The notes: generated by a model not told the origin, from the letters alone. Positions 36,739-46,429 are shown, numbered from the stretch's first letter. The stretch: DNA of 64,000 nt from Geobacter sp. FeAm09 (GCF_008330225.1 NZ_CP042466.1:3776001-3840000), one strand, 5' to 3'. Translations and numbers: made by a program.

Positions 36739-37950
36739 TTACTTGATCAACTGGTTCATCTCGAAGATGGGGAGAAGGACGGCCATGACCACCACGCCCA
36801 CCGCCAGGCCCATGCCCAGGACCAACAGCGGTTCCATGAGACCCATGAGCCGGGTCAGACGCGTGCCGAACTCCCGCTCGTAGGCGGTACCCGCCTTGAG
36901 CAGCATCTCCTCCAGGGTGCCGCCCCGTTCCCCCACTCCCGCCAGGTGCACCAGCATGGGGGGGAAGAGCCGGCTCTTCTTCAGGCTCCCCGACAGGCTG
37001 CCCCCCTGGGAGACCTCTTCCATCACTTCCCGGAGGAAGCCGCGGTAGACCCGGTTGACCAGCACCTCGGAGGTGATCTCCAGGGCGCGGATGATCGGCA
37101 CCCCGCTGGAGAGCAACAGCCCCAGCACCCGCGCAAAGCGCGACAGGAGCAGCTGCTGCACCATGCCGCCGGCCACTGGCAGTCTGAGCAGCAGTTGGTC
37201 ACGTTTCAGGCGCAGGTTGTCGCGCTGCATGGCCGAGCGGTAGAGCGGCACCGAGCCGATGGCCAGGCCGGCGGGGATCCACCACCATCCCCGCAGGAAG
37301 TGGGACAGTTTGATGAGGATCACCGTGATGAGCGGCAGGGCGGCCTTGCTCTCCTCGAAGATGACCACGATCTTGGGGATGACCACGGTCAACAGGAAGA
37401 GCATGACCCCGCCCCCCACCAGGACCATGAGGATCGGGTAGGCCAGGGCGGATACCACCCGGCTCTTTACCTGTTCCTGTTCTTCCAGGAAGTCGGCCAG
37501 GCGGTCCAGGACGGCGTCCAGGGCGCCGCTGGCCTCCCCGGCAGCCACCATGCTGACGAAGCTTTCGCTGAAGGTCTTCGGTTCGGCCGCCAGGGCGCGG
37601 GACAGGGCGGCGCCTTCGGCGATCCGGTCCCGCACCCGCGCCAGGATCTGTTTGAGCTGGCCGTTCTCCTCCTGTTCGTACAGCGAGCCCATGGCTTCGA
37701 ACAGGGGGACCGAGGAGGCCGTGAGGGTGGCCAGGCGCCGGGTGAAGAGGGAGAGTTCGGCGGTGGTGATGCCCCGTTTGAAGGAGAAGGCGCGCTGTGC
37801 GCCGTTCCCGGCCGTTTCTTCGCCGACCTCCCGGGGCAGGAGCCCTTTGCCTTTGAGCTGGGCCAGGGCCTGGCGTTCGGATTCGGCCTCCAGGGTGCCG
37901 GAGACGGTGGCCCCGGCGCCGGTGTATGCCTTATACCGGTACGTCGGCAT
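36739..37950 (-). CDS. gspF: Type II secretion system inner-membrane platform GspF
   Basis: The 403-residue product has two GspF repeats (LSLFTRRLATLTASSVPLFEAM near residue 68 and LSRFARVLGLLLSSGVPIIRAL near 270). Three hydrophobic segments follow the repeats (LAYPILMVLVGGGVMLFLLTVVIP, WWWIPAGLAIG, LLVLGMGLAVGVVVMAVLLPIF). GspF is the platform that works with GspE to add pseudopilins. It overlaps gspE by 20 bases. ATG 37950 gives the conserved MPTYRYKAYTGAGATVSGTL start. Confidence 0.94.
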   Translation of the reverse strand: MPTYRYKAYTGAGATVSGTLEAESERQALAQLKGKGLLPREVGEETAGNGAQRAFSFKRGITTAELSLFTRRLATLTASSVPLFEAMGSLYEQEENGQLKQILARVRDRIAEGAALSRALAAEPKTFSESFVSMVAAGEASGALDAVLDRLADFLEEQEQVKSRVVSALAYPILMVLVGGGVMLFLLTVVIPKIVVIFEESKAALPLITVILIKLSHFLRGWWWIPAGLAIGSVPLYRSAMQRDNLRLKRDQLLLRLPVAGGMVQQLLLSRFARVLGLLLSSGVPIIRALEITSEVLVNRVYRGFLREVMEEVSQGGSLSGSLKKSRLFPPMLVHLAGVGERGGTLEEMLLKAGTAYEREFGTRLTRLMGLMEPLLVLGMGLAVGVVVMAVLLPIFEMNQLIK

Positions 37951-39502
37951 AGTCTTCCTGGGTGACGCGCAGGACCTCTTCGATGGTGGTGAGGCCGGCG
38001 GCGGCACGGGCCAGGCCGTCGTCCCGCAGGGTCTTCATGCCGTGGGCCACGGCGTACTCCTTGATCTGGCCGGCATGGGCGCGTTTGATGATCATGGAGC
38101 AGATCTCCTGGTCCACCGGCATGATTTCGTAGATGGCGCTGCGCCCCATGGTGCCCAGGCCGAAGCATTTGTCGCAGCCGCGCCCACGGTAGAGCTTCTC
38201 CGGCAGGGTGATGCCGGCGTACTGTTCCGCGGGACGGTATTCCTCCCGGCAGTGGGGGCAGATCACCCGCACCAGGCGCTGGGCCATGACCGCGGTGAGG
38301 GATGAGGCGATCATGAAGGGTTCGATGCCCATGTCCACCAGGCGGGTTACGGCGGTGGGGGCGTCGTTGGTGTGCAGGGTGGAGAGCACCAGGTGGCCGG
38401 TGAGGCTGGCCTGGATGGCGATCTCGGCGGTTTCGGCGTCGCGGATCTCGCCGACCATGATGATGTCCGGGTCCTGGCGCAGGATGGAGCGCAGCCCGGC
38501 GGCAAAGGTGAGGTCGATCTTGGCGTTGACCTGGATCTGGCCGATGCCTTTGATCTGGTATTCGATGGGGTCTTCGATGGTGATGATGTTCTTTTCGCTG
38601 GTGTTGAGCCGGTTCAGGGCGGCGTAGAGGGTGGTGGATTTGCCGCTGCCGGTGGGGCCGGTGACCAGGACGATGCCGCTGGTGCGGGCAAGGACCCGTT
38701 CCATGGTGCGCACCCCGGCGTCGCCTAAACCTATGTCCTCCAGGGAGAGGACCCCTTTTTTCTTGTCCAGGAGACGCAGGACGGCCCGTTCCCCGTAGAA
38801 GGTGGGGATGATGGAGACGCGGATGTCCACGTCCCGGCCGGCGACGATGACCCGGATGCGCCCGTCCTGGGGCAGGCGCTTTTCGGCGATGTTGAGCCCG
38901 GCCATGATCTTGACCCGGGAGACCAGGGCGTCCTGGATGATCTTGGGCGGGGTCAGTTTCTCGTAGAGGATGCCGTCGATGCGGAAGCGTACCACCAGGT
39001 CGCGCTCATAGGGTTCGATGTGGATGTCGCTGACCCGTTCCTTGACCGCTTCCGAGAGGATGGAGTTCAGAAGCCGGATGACCGGGGCTTCGTCGGCAAG
39101 GTCCAGGAGGTCCTGGGGGTCGTTGAGGGCGGTGGCCACCGTGGAGAGGTCTTCTCCCTCCAACTCCTGGAGCACTTCCTGGGCGGTGCCGGAGAGGCTG
39201 CCGTAGATGTGGTTGATGGCGTCTCCCAGGGTGGTCTCCGGCACCAGGATGGCTTCCACCGGTTTGCCGAACAGCAGCCTGAGTTCGTCCAGGGCTAGAA
39301 GCGCCGCCGGGCCGGAGATGGCTACCCGCACCCGCCCTTCCTGCTCACGCAGGGGGAGGATGGCGTGGGCCCGGGCAAAGGTGAGCGACACCCGCCCCAA
39401 CAGGACCGGGTCCACCTCGGCCACCGCGATCTCGGCCTGGCTGGCGAGGCCCAGGCGCTGGGCGGTGGCCGACAACTCTTCCGCAAGCGGGCTCGGACTC
39501 AT
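37931..39502 (-). CDS. gspE: Type II secretion system assembly ATPase GspE
   Basis: GspE is the hexameric cytoplasmic ATPase of type II secretion. The 523-residue product has an N-terminal GspE-N region, SDIHIEPYERDLVVRFRIDG near residue 195, Walker A GPTGSGKSTTLYAALN, the Asp box IEDPIEYQIKGIGQIQVN, Walker B ILRQDPDIIMVGEIRDAET, His box TGHLVLSTLHTNDA, and a four-cysteine zinc site (CPHC...CDKC). ATG 39502 overlaps the gspD stop by four bases. Confidence 0.95.
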   Translation of the reverse strand: MSPSPLAEELSATAQRLGLASQAEIAVAEVDPVLLGRVSLTFARAHAILPLREQEGRVRVAISGPAALLALDELRLLFGKPVEAILVPETTLGDAINHIYGSLSGTAQEVLQELEGEDLSTVATALNDPQDLLDLADEAPVIRLLNSILSEAVKERVSDIHIEPYERDLVVRFRIDGILYEKLTPPKIIQDALVSRVKIMAGLNIAEKRLPQDGRIRVIVAGRDVDIRVSIIPTFYGERAVLRLLDKKKGVLSLEDIGLGDAGVRTMERVLARTSGIVLVTGPTGSGKSTTLYAALNRLNTSEKNIITIEDPIEYQIKGIGQIQVNAKIDLTFAAGLRSILRQDPDIIMVGEIRDAETAEIAIQASLTGHLVLSTLHTNDAPTAVTRLVDMGIEPFMIASSLTAVMAQRLVRVICPHCREEYRPAEQYAGITLPEKLYRGRGCDKCFGLGTMGRSAIYEIMPVDQEICSMIIKRAHAGQIKEYAVAHGMKTLRDDGLARAAAGLTTIEEVLRVTQEDYADVPV

Positions 39503-41424
39503 TTGCCGCCGATCTCCTTCTGCACGTCCACCGGCTCCACCTTCTTCGCCGCATCGCCGAATTTGCTGCGCTGGCTGTCGGAGACCGCGGCCAGATCGGC
39601 GTTGTCCTTGACGATATGGGGGGTCAACAGGATCATCAGGTTGGTCTTGGTCTTGCTTTTGGTCTTGGTCTTGAACAGCCACCCCAAGCCCGGAATGTCC
39701 CCCAGGAACGGGACCTTGCTCTCCGATATGTCATCCTGATCCTGGATCAGGCCGCCGATCACGATCATCTCGTTGTCCTTGACCACGACGTTGGTCTTGG
39801 CCGAGCGCTTGGTGGTGATGCGGTCCGTGGTGCCGCTCCCCACCGTGACCGTGGAGCCGATGGCCGAGATCTCTTGGGAGAGGTCCATGCGGATGTAGTC
39901 ACCCTCGCTGATCTGGGGTTTGATCTTGAGGGTGATGCCCACGTCCTTGCGCTCCACGGAGGTGGTCGTGACCCCGGAGGAAACCGTGGACGAGCCCTGG
40001 AACGGGACGTTCTGCCCCACCACGATCTCCGCCTCCTTGTTGTCCGAGGTGAGGATGTTCGGGGTGGAGAGGACGTTCACCAGGCCGTTGCCGTCCAGGG
40101 CCTTGAGCACGGCTCCGATGTTCGCCGGCGTGGATAAGTTGGACAGTCCGCTGGTGGATGAAATCGACGACGTGGCGCTTTCGATGGTGGAGAGGACGCC
40201 GAAGGGGTCGTAGTAGCCGGCGACGCCGAAATACCTGCTGATGGTGCTCACCCCCAGGGTGCCGAGTTGCATGCCCACTTCCCGCGACTTGGAGAGCGAA
40301 ACCTCGGCGATCAGCACCTGGACGAAGACCTGCTTGCTGCGGCGGTCCAGTTTCTTGATCACCTGGACCAGGTTGTTGTAGTCGGTGGGCGAGGCCATGA
40401 TCACCAGGGAGTTGGAGGCCTTGTCCGCGGTGATGGTGACCTTGCCGCTGTCGAAGGGGGACGTCTGGGGCGCAGCCGCACCGGTCTGCCCGGTGCCTGC
40501 GCCGGCCGTGGCGGTGGCGCTCATTCCCTTGATGACTCCGTCCAGCACCTTGGCCATCTCCGTGGCGTCGGTATTCTCCAGGTAGTAGACGTTGACCTTG
40601 TTGCTGGCCTCGGGGGACGCCACGTCCAGCTTGGCCACCATCTCCCGCACCGCCTGCTTGATGCTGTCGCTGCCGAAGACCAACAGCGCGTTCAGCCGCT
40701 GGTCGGCCAGCACGCTCGTCTGGCCGCCGGAGGCCGCGGCTGCGGCCGCGCCCGGCTGCCCGCCAGCCTTGCTCTCGCTGCCGGACAGCCATTGCTGGAT
40801 GGTCTTGGCGGCGCTCTCGGCCGAAGCGTTCTTCAGGTAGATGATCTCGATCCCCTCACGGGTCTTGGCCGTGTCGATGATCTGCAGGATATCCTGGATC
40901 TTGCGCAGGTTGATGGCCGCATCCAGCACCAGCAGGTTGCTGGAGCCGAAGGCCGAGATGCTGCCGTCCTTGGACACCAGCGGCTGCAGGAAGGGAAGCG
41001 CCTCCTGGGCCGAGATGTTCTCCAGCTTGATCACCTGGGCGATGTAGCTGTCGTTCACCGGCGGCCGTTTGCCCGACGGCAGCAGGGGGAAGCCGGAGGT
41101 CTTGACGCTGGCCGAGGGGACGATCTTCAAGACCTTGCCGCTCTGCACCACGGTGAAGCCCTTCAGTTCCAGGACCGAGGTGAAGACGTTGTAGGCCTCG
41201 TCGATGGAGAGCTTCGTGGGGGAGTAGACCGAAATCTTACCCTTGACCCGGTCGTCCATCACGAAGTTCTTCCCGGTCAGGTCGCTGATGAACTTCACCA
41301 TGGTGGAGATGTCCACCTCGTTGAAGTTCAACACCACCCCCCGGGCGGTCGCCAATGCCGGCGAGGCGTATAACACCCCTGCCAGGAGCAGGGCGCAGAA
41401 TGTGCGCATCAGGTACTGTTTCAA
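39499..41424 (-). CDS. gspD: Type II secretion outer-membrane secretin GspD
   Basis: GspD forms the outer-membrane channel. The product (641 residues from TTG 41424) has a signal peptide (MRTFCALLLAGVLYASPALA), the N0 domain VVLNFNEVDISTMVKFISDLTGKNFVMDDRVKG, three N-domains with a Ser/Gly/Ala-rich linker, and the secretin core (VLSTPNILTSDNKEAEIVVGQNVPF, DVGITLKIKPQI, EMIVIGGLIQ). A TTG with GGAGG five bases upstream is the best start. GTG 41436 and ATG 41409 are alternatives. No pilotin is evident in the operon. Confidence 0.93.
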   Translation of the reverse strand: MKQYLMRTFCALLLAGVLYASPALATARGVVLNFNEVDISTMVKFISDLTGKNFVMDDRVKGKISVYSPTKLSIDEAYNVFTSVLELKGFTVVQSGKVLKIVPSASVKTSGFPLLPSGKRPPVNDSYIAQVIKLENISAQEALPFLQPLVSKDGSISAFGSSNLLVLDAAINLRKIQDILQIIDTAKTREGIEIIYLKNASAESAAKTIQQWLSGSESKAGGQPGAAAAAASGGQTSVLADQRLNALLVFGSDSIKQAVREMVAKLDVASPEASNKVNVYYLENTDATEMAKVLDGVIKGMSATATAGAGTGQTGAAAPQTSPFDSGKVTITADKASNSLVIMASPTDYNNLVQVIKKLDRRSKQVFVQVLIAEVSLSKSREVGMQLGTLGVSTISRYFGVAGYYDPFGVLSTIESATSSISSTSGLSNLSTPANIGAVLKALDGNGLVNVLSTPNILTSDNKEAEIVVGQNVPFQGSSTVSSGVTTTSVERKDVGITLKIKPQISEGDYIRMDLSQEISAIGSTVTVGSGTTDRITTKRSAKTNVVVKDNEMIVIGGLIQDQDDISESKVPFLGDIPGLGWLFKTKTKSKTKTNLMILLTPHIVKDNADLAAVSDSQRSKFGDAAKKVEPVDVQKEIGGK

Positions 41425-41500
41425 GCGTGCCTCCACGTTGTTTCGTAACAGCGGTCGTTGAGGATCGGCAAAAGCCCGTTCCCGTTCGGGGCGGGGCCGT

Positions 41501-42382
41501 TCACCGTATGTCGTAGTTGAATGTCGTCGGCTGGCCGTCGCGGATCAGGTCGAGCTTGAGCTTGCTCTGCCCCTTGAGGGCGATGAACGACTGCAGCGCC
41601 TTGTCCGGCGAATCCATGGGGAAGTCGTTGAGCCGCAGGAGCACGTCCCCGTTCTTCACGCCCACCAGGGCGAACAGGCCGTTGGGTTTCACCTCCGAGG
41701 CCCGGAACCCCTCCACCTTGCCGTCCTTCTGGCTCGGCAGCAGGCGGGCGTCGCTCATGGCCTGGGCCGGGTTGTCCAGGGCGGCGTTGAGCGCCCGCTG
41801 GTCGATGACGAAGTTGCCGCCGCCGATGTTGGCGACCGCGCCGCCTCCCTGGGGAGCGCCCGACGAGGCCGGAGCCGCCGCGGGAGGGGTCATGGGGGTC
41901 AAAAGCTCCACCTTCTTGCCGCCCACCACGATGAAGGCACGCTCCTTGCGGACCTCCGCCAGCCGCCCTGCGTCGAAGACCATGTCTCCCAGGCGGAAGA
42001 CCCGCTCTTCCTGTTTGGCGGTGTTGCGCACCAGGGCAAAGGTCTCGCGGAACGAGCCGACCGCCGTGCCGAGCAGCATCAGCTCGGCCGGCGCGGTGGC
42101 GGGTGCAGCAGCCTGGGCCGTAGCGGGGGCGTTCACGATGGGAGTGAGTTGCCCCTGGGTCGCCTTGCCGAACAGGCCGCTCCCCAGGATCGGGGCATAG
42201 AACCCCAGATCCTCGATCCTGGGGAGCGGTGCGGCCACGGGGGCCGGTTTGCCCCCCCCCGCGCCTCTGGGCACAAAGGCGGAGGTGAGCCGCCTCCCCA
42301 GGCTGTCGGCGGTGATGGCCGCCAACAGGGCGATAATGACGACCCCAAGCAGGGCATTTATGATGGTAAGAGCACGTGGCAT
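41501..42382 (-). CDS. gspC: Type II secretion system protein GspC with PDZ domain
   Basis: GspC links the inner-membrane platform to the secretin. The 293-residue product has an N-terminal membrane helix (INALLGVVIIALLAAITADSL), a homology region (LMLLGTAVGSFRETFALVRNTAKQEERVFRLGDMV), and a C-terminal PDZ domain (EVKPNGLFALVGVKNGDVLLRLNDFPM then KALQSFIALKGQSKLKLDLIRDG). It is the first gsp gene, 60 bases after dapF. Confidence 0.9.
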   Translation of the reverse strand: MPRALTIINALLGVVIIALLAAITADSLGRRLTSAFVPRGAGGGKPAPVAAPLPRIEDLGFYAPILGSGLFGKATQGQLTPIVNAPATAQAAAPATAPAELMLLGTAVGSFRETFALVRNTAKQEERVFRLGDMVFDAGRLAEVRKERAFIVVGGKKVELLTPMTPPAAAPASSGAPQGGGAVANIGGGNFVIDQRALNAALDNPAQAMSDARLLPSQKDGKVEGFRASEVKPNGLFALVGVKNGDVLLRLNDFPMDSPDKALQSFIALKGQSKLKLDLIRDGQPTTFNYDIR

Positions 42383-42441
42383 AAGTGTATATCACCTTCC
42401 CCTCCGGTCAAGCCGGGGGAGCGGGGGCTTTGCGGGACGTT

Positions 42442-43278
42442 CTACAGTTTGATCTCGCCGCTGAACACCTCGACCGCCGGGCCGGTCATGTAGATGGTGC
42501 CGTCCTCGGCCCACTCCATCTCCAGGTCGCCCCCCGAAAGGTGGTTGAGGATCTTTTTCTCGGTCAGGCCGTTCAACACGCATGCCGCGGTCACGGCGCT
42601 GGAGCCGGTGCCGCAGGCCAGGGTTTCGCCGGCGCCCCGCTCCCAGGTCCGCTGGCGGACCTCGGTGCGCGAGAAAATCTGGACGAACTCCACATTGGTG
42701 CGGCGCGGGAACAGTTCGTGGTTCTCGATCAGCGGCCCATAGGTGGAAACCGGGAAGTTCTCCACATCGTCCACGAAGATCACGCAGTGGGGGTTGCCCA
42801 TGGAGGCGCAGGTGATCGAAAAGGTGCGGTCGAGGACCGTGAGCGGCTCAGCGATCACCCGGGCGGCGGCATCGCCGGTCATGGGGATCTCGCCCCTGGT
42901 CAGCCGCGGCGGACCCATGTTGACGCGGACCTTGGCTATCGTGCCGTCGTCGCCCGGCACCAGTTGCAGGGTCAGGATGCCGGCCCCGGTTTCGGCGGTG
43001 ATCTCGGTTTTCGCAACGATGCCATGGTCGTAGGCGTATTTTGCCACGCAGCGGATGCCGTTGCCGCACATCTCGGACTCGGAGCCGTCGGAATTGAACA
43101 TCCGCATGCGCACGTCGGCCTTGTCCGAGGGCATGATCAGGATGAGCCCGTCCGAGCCGATGCCGAAGTTGCGGTTGGCAACCTGTATGGCCGTCTGCCG
43201 GGGGTCGGCAACCGTCTCCTCGAAGCAGTTCACATAGACGTAATCATTGCCGGCGCCCTGCATTTTGGTGAATTTCAT
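42442..43278 (-). CDS. dapF: Diaminopimelate epimerase
   Basis: DapF converts LL- to meso-diaminopimelate for lysine and peptidoglycan synthesis. The 278-residue enzyme has both catalytic cysteine motifs: [15 protein letters not shown] near residue 75 and [17 protein letters not shown] near 220. It also has the opening [17 protein letters not shown]. It lies directly upstream of the gsp genes in the same direction and may share their transcript. Confidence 0.96.
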   Translation of the reverse strand: MKFTKMQGAGNDYVYVNCFEETVADPRQTAIQVANRNFGIGSDGLILIMPSDKADVRMRMFNSDGSESEMCGNGIRCVAKYAYDHGIVAKTEITAETGAGILTLQLVPGDDGTIAKVRVNMGPPRLTRGEIPMTGDAAARVIAEPLTVLDRTFSITCASMGNPHCVIFVDDVENFPVSTYGPLIENHELFPRRTNVEFVQIFSRTEVRQRTWERGAGETLACGTGSSAVTAACVLNGLTEKKILNHLSGGDLEMEWAEDGTIYMTGPAVEVFSGEIKL

Positions 43279-43702
43279 CGTACACCGTCCCCTTTCAACA
43301 AATGCTATAGAGTAGCAAATATCATCCAGTGCCGCAACAAGACATTAAGCACATCCGCAGATACGAAAGATATCTCACAGAATATATGCTCTCCGCCTTC
43401 CCCCAAACCGGGGGCCGGAATGAACGCATACTTTTCGGCCACTGCCGCAGGAGAAGCGTTGCCGTAACGGATTCATCATAACTTTCCTGAATTCAGGGGA
43501 CTCAAGGGGCGTTATCTGTGGCGGCCAACCGAATCTTATCGACAAGGCATAATTAGTGCGGAGGGTGTTTTTTCGACAGCGGCGGGAAAGGGAACCCGAT
43601 TCATAAGCCTTTTCCTTCCGGTTCCATAAATGCCGGATTGGCAGGTTCTGATGCATGGTTTCGTGGGCTGGCGCCCTGCCGTGCGTACCATGCCAAACAT
43701 AA
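43279..43702. other. 424 bases without a supported gene
   Basis: Open frames here lack family resemblance and ribosome sites. The only structure I see is the 12-base palindrome CCTGAATTCAGG at 43486-43497. The dapF promoter should lie here. Confidence 0.4.
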
Positions 43703-43918
43703 TCATCCCGTTGTATCCGACGATGTTCCGGCACAGCAGGCACAGGCGATCCTTTGGCTATATATGGAGCAGGACTCGAAATCATCGCCGCAGAAGGTTA
43801 CTATGTTGGAAATTGTTTTGCTCGATATGGCGTAGCAATAACATTCCGGAAAGGGCGCTTCCACGAAACGGCATGTATCCTGTCGGCGCAGGCCTCTGAT
43901 TTCATCATGAGTTGTCAT
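43703..43918 (-). CDS. Possible small cysteine-rich protein
   Basis: The 71-residue frame from ATG 43918 contains IRGLRRQDTCRFVEAPFPEC, then YCYAISSKTISNIVTFC, then GDDFESCSIYSQ, with cysteines spaced as in a small metal-binding fold. It ends CACCAG plus a short tail. The in-frame sequence upstream (NPLRTTIQKRLQRLSADLWDD) also looks protein-like, so the true start may be further upstream. There is no clear ribosome site. I am unsure it is a gene, but its pattern is less random than the neighbouring frames. Confidence 0.4.
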   Translation of the reverse strand: MTTHDEIRGLRRQDTCRFVEAPFPECYCYAISSKTISNIVTFCGDDFESCSIYSQRIACACCAGTSSDTTG

Positions 43919-44035
43919 GGTTACAGGATCGTCCCATAGATCTGCCGACAGACGTTGCAATCTCTTCTGTATGGTCGTGCGTAGCGGATTGGCGGCATGC
44001 GGGCTCCCCTGCCAGATGCCGCCCGATGACAGAAA

Positions 44036-44073
44036 GAAGCCCATGGAGGAAGGAGGGGAACTCCACGGGCTTC
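44036..44073 (-). terminator. 13-bp hairpin downstream of tatA
   Basis: GAAGCCCATGGAG pairs with CTCCACGGGCTTC with one wobble. It lies about 80 bases after the tatA stop on the minus strand, followed by TTTCT. It is the likely end of the cytochrome/flavoprotein operon transcript. Confidence 0.65.
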
Positions 44074-44151
44074 TCACCACACAGAACGAGGGGCGCGGCC
44101 CCTCCCCTGCGTACGGCAGCGGATGCGGAAAACCGATGTCTTGCCCGGCTG

Positions 44152-44325
44152 TCAGCTCTCCGCCTTGGGGTTGATCTCGATCTGATCTCTGCCGTCGGCG
44201 GCTTTTCGGAAATTGCTGATCGCCTTGCCGAACGAACTGCCCAGTTCCGGCAGCTTTCCCACACCAAATATCAACATCAGGATTGCCCCGATAATCAGCA
44301 GCTCGGGCACACCGAAACCAAACAT
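44152..44325 (-). CDS. tatA: Twin-arginine translocase subunit TatA/TatE
   Basis: A 57-residue Tat[37 protein letters not shown] with the membrane helix, hinge and FGKAIxxFRKA amphipathic start, then a short charged tail. GGAAGGTCGGTT precedes ATG 44325. TatA forms the channel for folded Tat substrates. It is the last gene in a run whose second gene is a Tat-signal flavoprotein, so a dedicated export role is likely. tatB and tatC are not in the window. Confidence 0.9.
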   Translation of the reverse strand: MFGFGVPELLIIGAILMLIFGVGKLPELGSSFGKAISNFRKAADGRDQIEINPKAES

Positions 44326-44365
44326 AACCGACCTTCCTTTCAGGTTAGAATAACGGCCGCTGCAA

Positions 44366-44809
44366 CTAATTGTGCGGCGTGGTCTTGTGACAGACGAAGC
44401 AGGTGCTCTCCTGAACCGGTTTGTGGCACTGGGTGCAGTGGCCGGAACTCCAGCCGCTGCGATGGCTCGCCGGCGGCGTGTTCTGATGGCATTCGATGCA
44501 GCTGTCCTCCTTGTGGCAGGCAAGGCAACTGCTCCGGTCCCAGCGGGCCTCCAGGCCATGACCCTTCCTCGCCCAGGCACCCGTGTGGTTGCGCGGCTGC
44601 ACCTCCTGGTGACATTGGATGCACGACACCCGGTCCGTGTGGCATTCCAGGCATTCGGCCAGCTTCACCTTGCTCGCGGCGCCGTGGTTGTGCAGCCAGG
44701 TGGCGTCGTGGCTGGCAGGTTTGTTCGATTCCACGGCATATGCGGCAAGGGCGACGCACAGCAGTAGTGCGGCCGTCGCCAGGCTCAGTGCCGTTGTCTT
44801 GATGTTCAT
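44366..44809 (-). CDS. Exported hexaheme c-type cytochrome
   Basis: The 147-residue product has a signal peptide ([25 protein letters not shown]) and six CxxCH sites (CLECH, CIQCH, CLACH, CIECH, CTQCH, CFVCH) at short intervals. Non-CxxCH histidines ([21 protein letters not shown]) can serve as distal ligands. It is a soluble periplasmic electron carrier. It lies between the barrel gene and tatA with 14- and 40-base gaps, so it is probably part of the flavoprotein operon. Confidence 0.9.
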   Translation of the reverse strand: MNIKTTALSLATAALLLCVALAAYAVESNKPASHDATWLHNHGAASKVKLAECLECHTDRVSCIQCHQEVQPRNHTGAWARKGHGLEARWDRSSCLACHKEDSCIECHQNTPPASHRSGWSSGHCTQCHKPVQESTCFVCHKTTPHN

Positions 44810-44823
44810 GGTTGTACCTCTCC

Positions 44824-46332
44824 CTAGAAGATGATGTTCGCCCACAGTTCCGTGGTGTAGTTCGTGTTCAGGCCGTTGTTCAGATCGTTGTAGAAGCTGC
44901 CGTGCTCCAGGTTGACGTCGGCGGAGAGGCTGATCATCTTCGTGGGCCGGTACTGGGCGCCGATATAGTAGTTGCGCGACCAGTCCATTTTCTTGGCGTA
45001 GTAGTTGTAGCCGGTGCTGTAGTCGGGGCTGAGGCTCAGGTTGAGGTTCTGGTCGTAGTCGTAGCGGTTGTAGGAGGTGCCGGCCCAGATGTCAACCGCT
45101 TTGGTGAGTTTCTGCCCCACCTGGACGCCGTACTGGATGCTGTCGTTAGAGTTGGAGATGGGGGTGCGCCTGACCCCCCAGTAGTCGGCGCTGAAGGAGA
45201 TGTAGGTGTCCTTGTGGGGCAGGCCGGAGATGTCGAAGGTGCCGCCGATCCGCTCGTAGCTGCGGTTGCCGAAGTTCTCAGGGCCGGTGACGATGCGCTC
45301 CTGAAAACGGATGCCCAGGACGAAGTGGTTGAGAAACGCCTGGTGGGCGCCCAGTTCGTATTTGTTGTAGCGGCTTTCCACCCCGACCACGTCGGTCAGC
45401 GGGTTGACCACATAGCTGGCGGTGCCGACGTCGTTGAGCATGCCGTGGTATGTGGCGGTGAGAATGGTGCCGGTGGCCGCCACTTCATAGCCCATTTCCC
45501 CATTGAGGCCGACGGCGCCGTTCATAACGGTGCTCCCCAAAGAGGCGCTGCCGCCCGCAAAGGTCTGGTCGATGCGCATCTTGCCGTAGTCGGTATCCAC
45601 GCCTTTGGTGCTCAGGCGGGTGTATTCCCCGGCGAATCTGGTGTGCGGCGCAAGCTGGTAGGTGGCGCCGCCACCCGCGAGCAGGTCGTGTCCCGTGTGG
45701 TAGTAGAAGCTCACCGGTTTGCCGCCGTAGACGTAGGCGGTGGCCTTGTCCCCCAGTTTGACCCCCACGTCGCCGCCGTCCAGCACAAAGTCGTTCAGGT
45801 GGCTGGTGGTGAGCCGTCCCACGGTTGCTTTGGTGTTCTTCACCACCCCGTCGAAGGTGGCGGTGCCCACATAGAAGCGCGGCGCCCATTCGTCATGTTT
45901 GAGCTGCGTATCCAAAGCATCGCGGTAATAGTAGTACAGGTCGCCGTTTCTGTTCCCTTCGTACTTGCCCTTGTCGCCGTTGACGTCGGCGGCGAACCGG
46001 GCGTAGGCGGAGAGGGAGACGGTGCCGCTGCCCAATTTCGCGGAGTCGGTGCGTACCCGCAGGTACTGGTAGAAGTCCTGGTCGTTACCCAGGTGGTTGC
46101 TGCCGAAATCGTTGAACCTGAGCCGGTACCGGGACGTAAGGGTGGTGTAGACCTTGGTGCCGCCCAGGCCGATGCCGGTGGCGCTCTCCTGCATCTGCCC
46201 CGGCGAAACCTGCCGCGACCAGCTGTCCGGGGTGGTGTAGTCCCCCTGCTCGAAGGCCGGGGCCTCGGCGGCAAGGGCGATGATACAGAGCATCGCCGCC
46301 AGCGGGATGCCCCATGATGGATGTCTGTGCAC
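44824..46332 (-). CDS. Outer-membrane beta-barrel protein of the cytochrome operon
   Basis: The 502-residue product has a signal peptide (IPLAAMLCIIALAAEAPAF) and then many alternating strands rich in Tyr/Gly/Asp, ending in F (TTELWANIIF), the usual barrel C-terminus. Segments such as YLRVRTDSAKLGSGTVSLSAYARFA look like porin strands. It may carry electrons with the hexaheme cytochrome, or admit substrate. GTG 46332 is chosen because AAGGAGACGCGCA is directly upstream. No N-terminal CxxC of the MtrB type is seen. Confidence 0.8.
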   Translation of the reverse strand: MHRHPSWGIPLAAMLCIIALAAEAPAFEQGDYTTPDSWSRQVSPGQMQESATGIGLGGTKVYTTLTSRYRLRFNDFGSNHLGNDQDFYQYLRVRTDSAKLGSGTVSLSAYARFAADVNGDKGKYEGNRNGDLYYYYRDALDTQLKHDEWAPRFYVGTATFDGVVKNTKATVGRLTTSHLNDFVLDGGDVGVKLGDKATAYVYGGKPVSFYYHTGHDLLAGGGATYQLAPHTRFAGEYTRLSTKGVDTDYGKMRIDQTFAGGSASLGSTVMNGAVGLNGEMGYEVAATGTILTATYHGMLNDVGTASYVVNPLTDVVGVESRYNKYELGAHQAFLNHFVLGIRFQERIVTGPENFGNRSYERIGGTFDISGLPHKDTYISFSADYWGVRRTPISNSNDSIQYGVQVGQKLTKAVDIWAGTSYNRYDYDQNLNLSLSPDYSTGYNYYAKKMDWSRNYYIGAQYRPTKMISLSADVNLEHGSFYNDLNNGLNTNYTTELWANIIF

Positions 46333-46429
46333 TGCGCGTCTCCTTGATGGTTGATTGCAGATATCCTTGTCAATGGAATGGGACGCCCGCAGGCGTCCCG
46401 CTGTCCATCGGGCCCCTCGGCGCGGCCTG

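Noticed and set aside
34569-36746. Plus-strand frame of 725 residues opposite glgP, and similar frames opposite gspD, gspF and the 612-residue gene
   Set aside because: These are GC-rich shadow frames of conserved minus- or plus-strand genes, with no ribosome site or domain.
43940-44140. Riboswitch-like folded region between tatA and dapF
   Set aside because: I compared it by eye with cyclic di-GMP and other common motifs and found no matching core. The single strong hairpin at 44036-44073 is adequately explained as a terminator.
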